A stretch of DNA of 64,000 bases from Promethearchaeota archaeon (GCA_019058445.1 JAHPZA010000003.1:575516-639515), one strand, 5' to 3'. Counted from the first letter of the stretch, positions 36,015-45,525 are shown. Made by a program: numbers and translations. The notes: generated from the letters alone by a model not told the origin.

Positions 36015-36899
36015 CTATTCAAAGGCACTAAATATCCATAAATTTAGAAATTTTTTTCTTAGTTCTAAGGCTAATTTTGGATCTAAGACATTCAAACACG
36101 CGAAAATATCTGAAGGATTTAACGGATTTTGAAGTTTTAAAATTACCCTTTCCTTATCAAATATATCGTAGAAAGTGGGTATTCTTTTAAAAGTATATTT
36201 TATCTCCAAACCATTTTTTTTTGGAGATATGTTAAAGAAATCTTCAAATTTGCTAATAAATTCATTAAATAGCTTTATATTATTTAATTCATTCTGCTCA
36301 GGTGAGATTTCTTGATCCGGGTCAAACGAACATAAATATTTTATATTAACACCCCGATCTAACACCGTAGACATCTCTTTAATAATACGTTTTAAGAAGG
36401 GAAGTCTTTTAACCGAATTAGGGTTTAAAGAAACATTTATTAATAATTCTTCCTCTAATTCCTTTATACTATTAATATAAAGGGATTCAATGGAAATATA
36501 GCCTAAGGCTGTAGACCAAAAAACTCTTGAGGTTTCACTTCTCTTCATTAAATCAGATTTGTATAAATCAGATTCTAATTTTTTTGCTATATTTATTAAG
36601 GAAGTAATTTTTCTCTGATTTTCTTCCGTTAAATGAGAGATTAAATTGTGAAACGCTAGATTCGGAGGGATGGCTATATATTTTTTTGGTCGAGATTCTT
36701 GAATTCTTATTAATCCCTTTTCTTTTAAGTCTTCTAGTACTTCATAGATTCTTCCACCTGGAACACTTGATCTTTTACTTATTTCTTTAGCTGTTAAAAT
36801 ATTTGTAGGTAATAGTGAGATATAAGAAGCTATAGCATATGAGGATAACTTCATATTTTTTAGAAATTCCTTTAATTCTTCAATTAAATTATTATCCAT
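36015..36899 (-). CDS. TrmB-family transcriptional regulator
   Basis: 294 residues, normal length. N-terminal winged helix LSSYAIASYISLLPTNILTAKEISKRS, then VPGGRIYEVLEDLKEKGLI and KKYIAIPP, followed by a short coiled coil and a PLD-like effector domain (VFWSTALGYISIESLYINSIKELEEELLINVSL). It converges with the dehydrogenase by only 10 bp and is likely to control the acyl-CoA cluster or itself; this is inference. Target and ligand unknown. Confidence 0.88.
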   Translation of the reverse strand: MDNNLIEELKEFLKNMKLSSYAIASYISLLPTNILTAKEISKRSSVPGGRIYEVLEDLKEKGLIRIQESRPKKYIAIPPNLAFHNLISHLTEENQRKITSLINIAKKLESDLYKSDLMKRSETSRVFWSTALGYISIESLYINSIKELEEELLINVSLNPNSVKRLPFLKRIIKEMSTVLDRGVNIKYLCSFDPDQEISPEQNELNNIKLFNEFISKFEDFFNISPKKNGLEIKYTFKRIPTFYDIFDKERVILKLQNPLNPSDIFACLNVLDPKLALELRKKFLNLWIFSAFE

Positions 36900-37096
36900 T
36901 AATTATCAGCTTTCTATTGAACCGAGTATTAGCAGTATATTACTATCTGTAAAAGAATATAAATATTTACAGAATAATAACAGTGTATTTCTTTCGTTAG
37001 AGGAATTTTAAAACAAATTAAAAAAGAGGGATTTATATTAGATATTTAAAATTATCATTTTACTATTATTTTAATTACAAATTTAGGCGGGAGAAT

Positions 37097-39505
37097 ATGA
37101 TCGAATTTGTAAAATCACTAGATTTATCGGATAAAGCAATCTCTCTTTATCAAGCTCTTTACGGTAAAAATCCATTAACAATTAATGAAATACATTTATT
37201 AAAACCTAAGTTGTCAAAAAAAGAGCTAATTGAGATTATTAATGAATTGTTTCAAACAAAATTATTAATTAAAATCAGTTCTAAGGATGCTTCAATTATA
37301 GGGCATTATATTGCGATACCACCATTTTCTATTTTAGGTGATTTAGTTTCTCAAATTAAAGATTCGCTCGTTGGAAAAGAAGGATCTGCCACGAAATTTG
37401 AAACTGTAATAAATAATATCTTCAATAACCAGAGTAAAATAGAGTTAGAAAATATTTATAAGGATTTTCAAAGACTCCAAAGTGATGTTAAGAATGATAT
37501 CACTACAATAAAAAAAGAATTGGATGCCCTCTTAGACGAAATAGAAAGTAAAGAAGATAAATTAGAATTTTTAACTAAATACGAGGAAGAATTAAAAAAT
37601 ATCATAAATTCAGAGTTAGCCTCAATTGTAATTATAGTTCTTCAAATGAAAGCTGAATTTCAGGAAAAACTTAAAAAAATAGGCATTTCAAATACACAAT
37701 GGAGTGCGCTAAAAGATGAAATAAAAAATACTTTAGCATTAGGCGTTCATGAAAAATCCGGGGAATTGGGAGAGATTCTTTCAGAAGAATTCAAGGATAT
37801 TCACAACACTTTAGAGCAGAAGCAGATCAATGTTCTAAAAGACAGATTTGAGCAGAAATCGATATATTTAGGTATTTTAAATTTGTTTAAAACTGAGATA
37901 GATAAATTCCATAAAGCGCTACTTATGAAAAAGAAAAATTTGGAATTAGACATGAAAAACCTAGAAAAGGTTATGAATACAGAAATTGCAAATACTTTTC
38001 AAAAATCAATTACAAATGCTTCAGAAAATAGTTTATTCTTAGATAATTTCTATCATACATTTTTGGAAGAATATAGTGGAGCAGATCAAATATCTGTTGA
38101 TAATTTCTGGCCGATATATAGCAAGGCCAAAATCAGCGAAGAAATTTTATCCTATTTAAAAAAATCAAAAGAAGAACTTATAGTGATTATTCCCGAAATA
38201 GAGGGATTTATTCTTCAGAAATCTTTAAAAAGTATAGCCGAAGGACCTAATATACAAATTATTTCTTCTGATCCTCATGAGAGCGAAACTATTCAATCAT
38301 TAGTTACCAAGAAAAATCTCGAGTTTAAAAGATTAGAAAATAATGATTTTATTGGAATTTTAAGTGATAATTCCTATTTAATATTAGGATTATATCGTAA
38401 ATTTGAGAAAGATCCCTTAAAAAATGTAATAGGTTTTGGAACTAATAATAAACAAATGATTAATTTCTTAATGCCTATTTTTTTAGAGAAATTAGATGCC
38501 GCTAAGCCTCCAAAAAATCTGCAAATTAATAATAGATTTAATTTTATCATTAGAAACATAAATGATATTAAAGGAAAGAAAATTAGTAAGCTTCTCCAAG
38601 AAGTTCTGGATATTGCTTTTCAAATGGAGGGCATCTCTTTAGATGTGTTAGAATTAAAAATATTAATTAGTAAATTAAAAAATGTAAATGCACCATTAAA
38701 TAATGATTGGAAACAGCATGTGGTTGAGAAAATTGATGATTTTAATCAGAAATTCTCTAAGTTAATATTAGCAATTCCCCCAGAATTTAGAGAATCTGCT
38801 ATTCCAGCTTCAATTGATGAAAGTGAACCTGTAGCATTAACCAGAGATATCAAATTAGAATATGTCGAAGATATGAATGCGATGTTTGATCTATTTTTAG
38901 AAAAAATTGAGGATCTTAAAGGAACTGAAATCTCAGGTTTAATAGAAAATATGATTGAGATGGTCATTAAATTTCAAGGACATTCAAATATTGTAGAATG
39001 GAAAGAAAATTTGAATACCATTAATGAAACGCTACAAGAACCGTTTAAAGAAAAACTTAGAGATGAAATAACTAATTGGAAAACTGATCTCCTTATACCA
39101 ACAACTCCTATAGAGTCATATTCTATACCTTCAGAACAGAAAATAGTAGATGATATCACTCAATCAGGAGAAGCAACCAAAATTGAAGAAGAATATTACA
39201 GTCCCGCTTTAGCAGAATTAGCGGAAAATCCTGAAGAAGTACCCTCAGATATCGAAAAGGATGAAGGTATTAACGAGATTTTTAGTGAGATCTCTCAAAA
39301 TTTAGATCAGCTTATTGGGACTGAAATAAGTAAAAAACTACAAGCGATAATGGATATCGTTCTTGAAACTAAAGGGTATTCTTTGGGTCTCAAAGATATG
39401 AGACAATGGATAAGCAAACTACGTATGATAAAAATTCCCCTGGTAGATGAAGTTAAATCTACATTTAAAGAAAAATTAGAAAAGTGGAAAGGAGAATGCT
39501 CTTAA
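37097..39505 (+). CDS. Giant TrmB-like protein with coiled coil, PLD-like domain and three C-terminal repeats
   Basis: 802 residues. The N-terminus (SLDLSDKAISLYQALYG, ELFQTKLLIKI, IAIPPFSILGDLV) is a TrmB-type winged helix. Residues about 95-320 are coiled coil. Residues about 335-475 resemble the PLD-like sensor (FWPIYSKAKISEEILSYLKKSKEELIVIIPE). The rest holds three repeats with the core KG(K/T)(K/E)IS..L...(L/M).(I/M)......G. Length is more than twice that of a usual TrmB. It is divergent from the TrmB gene at 36015 (197 bp gap), so the two may share control. Confidence 0.75.
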   Translation: MIEFVKSLDLSDKAISLYQALYGKNPLTINEIHLLKPKLSKKELIEIINELFQTKLLIKISSKDASIIGHYIAIPPFSILGDLVSQIKDSLVGKEGSATKFETVINNIFNNQSKIELENIYKDFQRLQSDVKNDITTIKKELDALLDEIESKEDKLEFLTKYEEELKNIINSELASIVIIVLQMKAEFQEKLKKIGISNTQWSALKDEIKNTLALGVHEKSGELGEILSEEFKDIHNTLEQKQINVLKDRFEQKSIYLGILNLFKTEIDKFHKALLMKKKNLELDMKNLEKVMNTEIANTFQKSITNASENSLFLDNFYHTFLEEYSGADQISVDNFWPIYSKAKISEEILSYLKKSKEELIVIIPEIEGFILQKSLKSIAEGPNIQIISSDPHESETIQSLVTKKNLEFKRLENNDFIGILSDNSYLILGLYRKFEKDPLKNVIGFGTNNKQMINFLMPIFLEKLDAAKPPKNLQINNRFNFIIRNINDIKGKKISKLLQEVLDIAFQMEGISLDVLELKILISKLKNVNAPLNNDWKQHVVEKIDDFNQKFSKLILAIPPEFRESAIPASIDESEPVALTRDIKLEYVEDMNAMFDLFLEKIEDLKGTEISGLIENMIEMVIKFQGHSNIVEWKENLNTINETLQEPFKEKLRDEITNWKTDLLIPTTPIESYSIPSEQKIVDDITQSGEATKIEEEYYSPALAELAENPEEVPSDIEKDEGINEIFSEISQNLDQLIGTEISKKLQAIMDIVLETKGYSLGLKDMRQWISKLRMIKIPLVDEVKSTFKEKLEKWKGECS
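38548..39499 (+). repeat. Three protein repeats of about 65 residues
   Basis: Units begin near 38548 (NDIKGKKISKLLQEVLD), 38899 (EDLKGTEISGLIENMIE) and 39302 (DQLIGTEISKKLQAIMD). Each continues with a G(I/H/Y)S turn, a helical W/L..(I/L)...L segment and ends about 60 residues later in a charged helix (KIDDFNQKFS, EITNWKTD, KLEKWKGE). The linkers between units are Pro/Glu/Ser-rich. Nucleotide similarity is low, so the repeat is old. Confidence 0.65.
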
Positions 39506-39538
39506 TGGTTTATTTCAGAAGCATATAAAAAATAAGTT

Positions 39539-39694
39539 CTATGTTCCATACTTTTCTTTCCATTTTTTTATTTTTTCGTCAGTGCTATCACTCATTTGAC
39601 ATCTTGGGTGGATTTGATCTTGTCTTTCAAATTCCTTTTCTAAAAGATCATCCAAATCATCTTCCTCATCAATTTCTTTTTCTTTTTCTTTCAT
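39539..39694 (-). CDS. Small acidic protein, 51 residues
   Basis: ATG at 39694, TAG at 39539-39541. The sequence is highly charged (MKEKEKEIDEEDDLDDLLEKEFE...), then Q/H-containing, ending KKWKEKYGT. A stretch DLDDLLEKE is like the tail motifs DLDELLEEE and DLDSLLEEE of the large surface protein at 45630. No family recognised; no clear ribosome binding site. Confidence 0.45.
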   Translation of the reverse strand: MKEKEKEIDEEDDLDDLLEKEFERQDQIHPRCQMSDSTDEKIKKWKEKYGT

Positions 39695-39940
39695 AAAAAT
39701 AATTCACGCAATTTTAGGAGTTTATTTCTGATAAATAATAAATCTTTTCTGCAAAAATACTTTCTATTTATAGAATATAACTTGTAGATTATACTTCAAA
39801 TTTATTTTAAAATGATTATCTCCAAGACTTCTATAGTTTATAATTAAAATAGAGATAATATCGTTATATATATAAATCTTCTTGAAACTGCCATTTCACG
39901 AATAATAGAATAATTGAGAAAGAAGAAATGTTGTAGGATT

Positions 39941-41077
39941 TTATTGTGTTTTAATTGATTCCAAAATTGCATCTGTAATGTATTTATATTCTTTTCCTAA
40001 TTGCTTCTTATAATTCACATATCTAAAGTTGAAAACACACAAAGGGCAAGATGATACAATTTCATTTGTGTTTATTTCATTTATTAGTTGAGCTCCAATA
40101 TCGATACATAATCCACTATCGATGCCTCGTATTCCTGAACCTGCTCCGCAACAAGGCGAATTTCCACGATTTTTTTCTAAATTTTCTATAGTTAAGCCAC
40201 AATTGGCCAATAGTTCACGGGGTTCATTATAAATATCCATTCCATGAATTTTTCGGCCCATACGGCAAGCATCATGATACGTGATTTCTCTGTTTAATGG
40301 ATTTAATTTAATTTTTCCCTCTTTTGCTAAATCATACACAACCTGAACGATATGCTTAACATTAATATCCCAGTCGTTAAGGTAATTCGGATAAACATTA
40401 TTAAACGCATATAAACAGCCTCCACAGGTAACAATTATGTTTTTAATACCATGTTTCTTAAACCGTTCAAAATTCTCTTGGAATATCTTCTTTGCTAAAG
40501 TCAGGTTGCCAGCAGAATATACATATTCCCCACAGCAGGGCTCATTTTTCAAAATTTTAAAATTATAGCCCCCCTCTTTTAAGATTTCATAAGATGCAGT
40601 GGCGCTTTCTTTTACTCTAAAAGATGACATGCATCCCAAATATAAAAGTGTATCAGAATCGGCTTCCTCATATTTTTCTTCACCTCTATATGTTTCAGGC
40701 AACCAATCTAAACGTTCTTCAGGTTTACCACTCACTGAATTATCATTGTCAACGATACCTTTGATTATCTTATTATGAATCTCATAGGGAGCCTTACCTT
40801 GCTCCACTAGTTTTGCTTTAGAAGCATGAATGATTTTAGAAATGGGGATATTTTGCTGGCAAGTAAGATCACATAGAGCACATAAAGTACAAGTATAAAG
40901 TCCGAATTTTTCATCCTCACTAATGTCTCCACCATTAAATACTTTTTTCGCAATTTGTAACCTTCCATTTGGGGATTGGAAAGGATTTTGAGTTGCGATA
41001 AAAGTATCACAAACTTCATTACAATTTTTACAGTCTATGCATGAATTAATATCTTCTAATATCTTATTTTCATCCAT
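39941..41077 (-). CDS. CCG-domain Fe-S oxidoreductase (HdrD/GlcF-like)
   Basis: 378 residues. Two [4Fe-4S] ferredoxin-type sites at the N-terminus (CIDCKNCNEVC, CTLCALCDLTC), then two CCG domains: GCMSSF...PCCGEY...CGGCLY and DACRMGR...PCCGAGSGI...CPLC. This is the plan of HdrD, GlpC and GlcF subunits, which pass electrons between flavoproteins and quinones or heterodisulfides. No flavoprotein (GlcD) gene is adjacent, so the partner is elsewhere. Confidence 0.88.
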   Translation of the reverse strand: MDENKILEDINSCIDCKNCNEVCDTFIATQNPFQSPNGRLQIAKKVFNGGDISEDEKFGLYTCTLCALCDLTCQQNIPISKIIHASKAKLVEQGKAPYEIHNKIIKGIVDNDNSVSGKPEERLDWLPETYRGEEKYEEADSDTLLYLGCMSSFRVKESATASYEILKEGGYNFKILKNEPCCGEYVYSAGNLTLAKKIFQENFERFKKHGIKNIIVTCGGCLYAFNNVYPNYLNDWDINVKHIVQVVYDLAKEGKIKLNPLNREITYHDACRMGRKIHGMDIYNEPRELLANCGLTIENLEKNRGNSPCCGAGSGIRGIDSGLCIDIGAQLINEINTNEIVSSCPLCVFNFRYVNYKKQLGKEYKYITDAILESIKTQ

Positions 41078-41163
41078 AATTTAACCAACTTAAATGCTTT
41101 AGTTGTTAGATATTAATAATTTACTTTTTATTTGTAATAAAATAATCGATTTCTCAGAGAAAG

Positions 41164-41907
41164 CTATTCTTTTAAACACTTCACGATTACATTTACAAAA
41201 ATTTTAACAAATATTTTGGTAAGCTTAACATTTTCTCTAATATATTTTGCGACTTCCAGCTGGAACGCATTAGACTTAGCTTTTCTATAGAATTGATGAG
41301 TAATATAGCCTCCAGAATATGCAAGGTTAAAATCCGATATCGCTAATCCGTCATCTAAAGTAAAATCCTTTGATAATTCCCGAACCATATCTGAAAAACC
41401 CCAATATCTCTTAGAATCTTGGGATTCTGAAGAATATACAATTTTAAGGGTTTTTCCAAATATATTACCAATAATTATATCCGGATAATCTCTCTGCGGT
41501 TTGGTAAATCCATGGAGGTCAATAACTAAACACTTATCGTAGACAGATATGCATTCATTGTAAAAATCTTCTAATGTTTGGTGGTAAAAGTAGTGAATTT
41601 CTTTTGCTTCTGCAGAATTGTGGTTAAACGCTCCATGAGCTCTTGCAGGGCGGTTAAAATCCACCTTACTCCTATGGATTTTGCTTAATATATAATAAGG
41701 CTTTATATCAAACTTTCTCAATACTTGAAGGATCCTTTTTGTAATAAGATATTTATTTTTATCCGCTAATTGAGTGCCTACGAGTTTATCTGGGATATTA
41801 TTCGGTTTTAAAAAGCCACCGTGTGGACATGATAAAATAAATGGAACGGATCCGGGTCTACATTCAACATATTTTTGGAAACGCTTCAAGATAACCTCAA
41901 GAAACAA
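41164..41907 (-). CDS. N-formylglutamate amidohydrolase-like protein
   Basis: 247 residues of the FGase fold, which hydrolyses N-formyl or similar amides with a zinc ion. Marks: ILSCPHGG near the N-terminus, SKVDFNRP and LVIDLHGF, with the metal-binding His and Asp-His. The start is uncertain: TTG at 41907, or the TTG at 41889, which has GAGGT just before it. A histidine degradation operon is not present, so substrate is open. Confidence 0.78.
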   Translation of the reverse strand: MFLEVILKRFQKYVECRPGSVPFILSCPHGGFLKPNNIPDKLVGTQLADKNKYLITKRILQVLRKFDIKPYYILSKIHRSKVDFNRPARAHGAFNHNSAEAKEIHYFYHQTLEDFYNECISVYDKCLVIDLHGFTKPQRDYPDIIIGNIFGKTLKIVYSSESQDSKRYWGFSDMVRELSKDFTLDDGLAISDFNLAYSGGYITHQFYRKAKSNAFQLEVAKYIRENVKLTKIFVKIFVNVIVKCLKE

Positions 41908-41960
41908 GCTTCTTATAATAAAAAAAATAATAAACGATTTGATTTAAAAATGTAAGATTT

Positions 41961-42308
41961 TTACGGTAAGGCATCTAAAAATGTTAAAAATACATTCTGT
42001 GAGGGCTCAGGTAAGTCAGTAATACTTTTCTTGACTTTCTCTATAAAATCTTCTTTTGATGCTGCTTCAGGAAGTATATAATTATCAATATCTTGAAACT
42101 TTTTGACAATTTTCTCGTATGCTAAGATGAGATTATCAAGATGTTTGCTTACTTCTAAGGCCCATTCGGATTCTAATTTAACCTTTTTCTCTTTTTTATT
42201 TTCCTTTTTTTCTTTCTTTTCCTTCTTATCTTTCTTTTTATCCTTTTCTTCCTTATCTTTGTGTTTATCTTTAGTTTTTTCTTTGTCTTTCTTTTTTTCT
42301 TTTCCCAT
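41961..42308 (-). CDS. Small protein with lysine-rich N-terminus
   Basis: 115 residues. Residues 2-45 are almost only Lys, Glu and Asp; the rest (ESEWALEVSKHLDNLILAYEKIV...) is a compact helical domain ending in LTFLDALP. The basic part could bind nucleic acid or acidic membranes. The gene is 53 bp upstream of the FGase-like gene on the same strand. No family recognised. Confidence 0.55.
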   Translation of the reverse strand: MGKEKKKDKEKTKDKHKDKEEKDKKKDKKEKKEKKENKKEKKVKLESEWALEVSKHLDNLILAYEKIVKKFQDIDNYILPEAASKEDFIEKVKKSITDLPEPSQNVFLTFLDALP

Positions 42309-42536
42309 TTTATCTCAATTCCTCGGAATTTTTTATTATCCAAATAATAATTGATAGATATTTAAACTTTAGTTCTAAAATTGTTTTTTCAAATTTAAGT
42401 AATGTAAAATATCTTGTATTAAATGAGTTATAATAATTTATTTACCGTAAAAACCAAATTTTTAAAAGTTCTAAAAATTTTCTCTAAATACAAATTAGTA
42501 AAAAATAATTTAGTCACTAATTGAGGTAAAGGGATA

Positions 42537-42839
42537 TTGGCAATAAATGAGGTTATAAGTTTTCTCAAAAAGAAAGGCTTTCGTGACACTTTTCAAGTGC
42601 TTACACAATTTAAGAATTTTGAAACTGACAAACATACGTTCTATAATGAGTTAAACAAATTTAGCTATTACAATTCTTTTTTCAGAGTGAAAGAAGACTT
42701 AATTGACAAAGGTCTAATCAAAATTGAGAAAAATGCAAAAAAGAAGATGGTTAAGCTCACCAAAAAAGGATTAGATGTTTATAATAAGTTGGTCGAAATA
42801 AACGATCTCATTAATCATACAGCCGTCAAAAAGAAATAA
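42537..42839 (+). CDS. Small winged-helix protein
   Basis: 100 residues, TTG start at 42537 preceded by GAGGTAAAGGG. The pattern ISFLKKKGFRDTFQVLTQF...FFRVKEDLIDKGLIKIEKN...VKLTKKGLDVYNKL is that of a MarR/PadR-like winged helix with a beta wing and a closing helix. Probable DNA-binding regulator. It is 71 bp upstream of the hydrolase below. Confidence 0.75.
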   Translation: MAINEVISFLKKKGFRDTFQVLTQFKNFETDKHTFYNELNKFSYYNSFFRVKEDLIDKGLIKIEKNAKKKMVKLTKKGLDVYNKLVEINDLINHTAVKKK

Positions 42840-42910
42840 TCTAAATCATATCAAAATTTAAAACCTCTTTTTTCTTTTTTTATTTTTAAATTATAAGCTA
42901 ATGATTCAAG

Positions 42911-43540
42911 ATGATTCTTAAAAAATTAACAGTTGGACAATTATTTACGAATTGCTATATTTTTGGCTCTGATGAGCATGTTGTCATCATCGACCCAGGT
43001 GGCGATAGCAATGTCATCATTAAAAGTGTTGACGAAGAATTTAACGCAAAACCTATAGCAGTGTTATTGACTCACGGTCATTTTGATCATTCAACTAAAG
43101 TTGGTAGGATCAAACGTAATTACCAAATACCACTAATGTATAATAAAAAAGAGTATGATTCTGGAATTTTTTCGCAAATAGAAGCTGATAGATGGTTAGA
43201 AGAAGGTGATACAATTGAAATTGATGATATAACTCTTCATGTATTAGAAACTCCGGGGCATTCTCCTGGTAGTTTGACTTTCTATTCTAAAGATGTTAAA
43301 CAACTAAATGGTATCAAATGTGATGGAATTATCTTCACAGGAGATTTATTGTTTCGCAGAAGTATCGGCAGATCTGATTTTGGTGGGGGAGATCAAGGAC
43401 TTTTGTTTAGTAGCATTAAAACAAAAATAATGTATAATTCGAATTTAACAGATAATTTTTTAATTTTCCCCGGACATATGGGCAATACATCAATTGGCGA
43501 AGAACGTAGAATGAATATGTTTAAAACTTATTTTTTATAA
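42911..43540 (+). CDS. Metallo-beta-lactamase superfamily hydrolase (glyoxalase II-like)
   Basis: 209 residues. Metal sites: LTHGHFDHS (HxHxDH), TPGHSPGS, FTGDLLFRRSIGRSD and the final FPGHMG. These together match YcbL/glyoxalase II-type thioester hydrolases. Acts in the cytosol on a glutathione-like or other thioester; archaeal substrate unknown. Possibly in one transcript with the winged-helix gene. Confidence 0.88.
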   Translation: MILKKLTVGQLFTNCYIFGSDEHVVIIDPGGDSNVIIKSVDEEFNAKPIAVLLTHGHFDHSTKVGRIKRNYQIPLMYNKKEYDSGIFSQIEADRWLEEGDTIEIDDITLHVLETPGHSPGSLTFYSKDVKQLNGIKCDGIIFTGDLLFRRSIGRSDFGGGDQGLLFSSIKTKIMYNSNLTDNFLIFPGHMGNTSIGEERRMNMFKTYFL

Positions 43541-43556
43541 AAAACATAGAAAGAGA

Positions 43557-43997
43557 TTAATCAATTTTTAATGTATTTATATCATATTCTATTTTTTCTC
43601 CCCTTCCTATAATTTCAGCTAAATCTTTCATAAATGAATTCATTAGGAACGTTTTTGTCTGTTCAGAAGCATTATAATTTCCGATGAATTTCTCAATAAA
43701 CAAGTTGATTATCTTTTTATGAGTTTCGAAAACTTTTTTCTGTTTAATATTTTTTTCGCATTTTAAAATAAATTCAATACCAGTGAGCTTATCCTTAGTG
43801 AGAAAAAATTTACTATTTCCCAAATCAATTATTTTCACTTCTTCTTCTCCAATTTTTTGAGCGATTGTTTGTAAAGTCGTAAAAAAATTAGATAAATAAT
43901 CTGGGTCTAGCTCCTTGGAACTTGGAAGAGTATTCTCTTGTAAATAAATTAGTTCTCCTCTGTGGTTAAGAATATATAATCCAACTACATCAGACAT
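43557..43997 (-). CDS. Longin/roadblock-like small protein
   Basis: 146 residues. The order of a five-strand sheet and helices is visible: VVGLYILNHRGELIY, a helix YLSNFFTTLQTIAQKI, then VKIIDLGNSKFFLTKD, EFILKCEK and a C-terminal helical extension. It matches the profile of Asgard longin-like proteins. First of three such genes in 2 kb. Likely partner of a small GTPase, by analogy only. Confidence 0.65.
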   Translation of the reverse strand: MSDVVGLYILNHRGELIYLQENTLPSSKELDPDYLSNFFTTLQTIAQKIGEEEVKIIDLGNSKFFLTKDKLTGIEFILKCEKNIKQKKVFETHKKIINLFIEKFIGNYNASEQTKTFLMNSFMKDLAEIIGRGEKIEYDINTLKID

Positions 43998-44525
43998 AAT
44001 TCAGATAACTTTTATATATAATAGCGATAATTTTCTTAAAATTCTAATATTATATTTTTGATTTTTAAGAAATAAAAAGATATATATTAAATTCATAGTG
44101 AATAACAAAATAAGTTTATGCTACTATTTCAAAAATAATTATTACTTTAGAATAAATGATTGATATTTTATTTCATCCATTATCCCAATAAGATGTACTT
44201 TGATTTTCATTTTATTCGATTTTAATGTTTTAACTAAGATTTTTCAAATTATCTATACCTTTCTACGTTAAATCATGGAGAAGCTCTACACGAAAATTAA
44301 AATTTTAAGATAGTTCTTTTTAAATAGGGGACTATAAGATTAGGATTACATAGAATCAGTTTGCATACTTGAATATGACTTGGTAAATCTGATGTAAGGG
44401 AATATATTGACCCACTTAACTTAAAATTTTTATTTTTAATTTTCCGTTAAAAGTAAAAGATTAAAAGTACCATCCAATATTATTTTTATAAATATTAATT
44501 TTTTTAGTGGTATTGTGAATCAGTT
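43998..44525. other. Intergenic region, 528 bp, no gene seen
   Basis: Divergent spacer between a longin-like gene and a roadblock gene. Frames are short on both strands. TATA-like stretches are at about 44087-44097 and 44485-44500. A GC-richer island at about 44325-44400 (aggggactataag to gatgtaaggg) stands out but shows no obvious hairpin. An unrecognised small RNA is possible. Confidence 0.4.
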
Positions 44526-44810
44526 ATGATTGATGTTAATGAAGTAAAGGCAATAATAAAACGTTTTGAGGAGAAAGAAGGCGTTCGGGGAGTAATCATC
44601 TGTGATTCTAGCGGGCTTCCAATAAAATCTAATCTTCCTACCGACCAGACAGAAGAGGTCTCTGCTTATATTACAGCTCTAATTGGAAAATCTCGCCAAT
44701 GTGTTGATGCTTTAAAGGAGGGTAATTTGAAATTTATAAGGCTGGAAACCTCTAAAGGAGAAGTTATGATTGCCCTGGAGGACAATCTTATCCTAATTAT
44801 CTTAAAATAA
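44526..44810 (+). CDS. Roadblock/LC7 domain protein
   Basis: 94 residues covering one roadblock fold: helix VKAIIKRFEEKE, strands VRGVIICDSSGLPIKSN, helix EVSAYITALIGKSRQCVD, then strands KFIRLETSKGEVMIALEDNLILIIL. This is the plain MglB/LC7 type. Such proteins bind Ras-like GTPases or their membrane anchors. Asgard genomes are rich in them. Confidence 0.88.
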   Translation: MIDVNEVKAIIKRFEEKEGVRGVIICDSSGLPIKSNLPTDQTEEVSAYITALIGKSRQCVDALKEGNLKFIRLETSKGEVMIALEDNLILIILK

Positions 44811-45174
44811 ACTCGAGACTTTTTTATATCTATCAATATCCTTTTTTTAAAATAATCTTAAATAGAAAATTCACATTTAAACTTAGAAATTTTTATTAAA
44901 CATAAAGTATAATATTGAATATTTTTTCTTGAAAGCACTAGAAAGAAAAAATCATAACTGGTTATTGGCCTTATGCTTTCCTTCAAATAAAAATTTTAAA
45001 AAATCTGTGATAAAAAATTAATATGATTAGGATTTATATTTTAGATACTAATAAAAAGTTTAAATTTATTTTTGAATATTTATACTATATATTCAAGTTA
45101 TATCTATTCTAAAGAATAAAAACAATCTTAAAATTCTATTTTTACCGATTTAAAGTTAAAAGAGAGTTCTTCCA
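44811..45174. other. Intergenic region, 364 bp, no gene seen
   Basis: AT-rich spacer between two co-directional roadblock genes. It holds TATA-like tracts near 45077-45102 that could drive the second gene. No coding frame or RNA structure noticed. Confidence 0.45.
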
Positions 45175-45525
45175 ATGAGTAAAGCAGATATTGAGAAAAA
45201 ATTAGCACAACTAATGGATACCGTTCCAGAGTGCGAAGGGTTAATCGCAGCAGATTTAGATGGTAAGGTGATTGTAGGGCAGACAATTACAGAAATGGAT
45301 CATGCGAAAATTGCAAAATCCTGTGTATCAATCATTAAAGATTCCAATACCTTAGGGAACAATATTGACAAGGGATCTCTGAGAAATACCACAATTGAGC
45401 TAGAAGAGGGTTTTGCAGTATTAGTAGGCTCAGATAAAACGGTGTTAATTGCTGTAGCCGGAATTGATGGAAAAGCATCACTTGGGCTTCTAAAACGAAA
45501 TTTAATAAGTATTTCTAAGTTATAA
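45175..45525 (+). CDS. Roadblock/LC7-like domain protein
   Basis: 116 residues: helix DIEKKLAQLMDTVPE, strands CEGLIAADLDGKVIVGQ, helix HAKIAKSCVSIIKDSNTL, strands NTTIELEEGFAVLVGSDKTVLIAVAG and a final helix SLGLLKRNLISI. The longer last helix separates it from the 44526 type. It converges with the giant surface protein gene (104 bp gap). Confidence 0.82.
   Translation: MSKADIEKKLAQLMDTVPECEGLIAADLDGKVIVGQTITEMDHAKIAKSCVSIIKDSNTLGNNIDKGSLRNTTIELEEGFAVLVGSDKTVLIAVAGIDGKASLGLLKRNLISISKL

Noticed and set aside
42103..42354. Plus-strand frame full of SFFSFL
   Set aside because: Antisense shadow of the lysine-rich protein at 41961.
43998..44525. Possible small RNA or CRISPR leader in the long spacer
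   Set aside because: No direct repeats, no regular spacing and no clear hairpin were seen.
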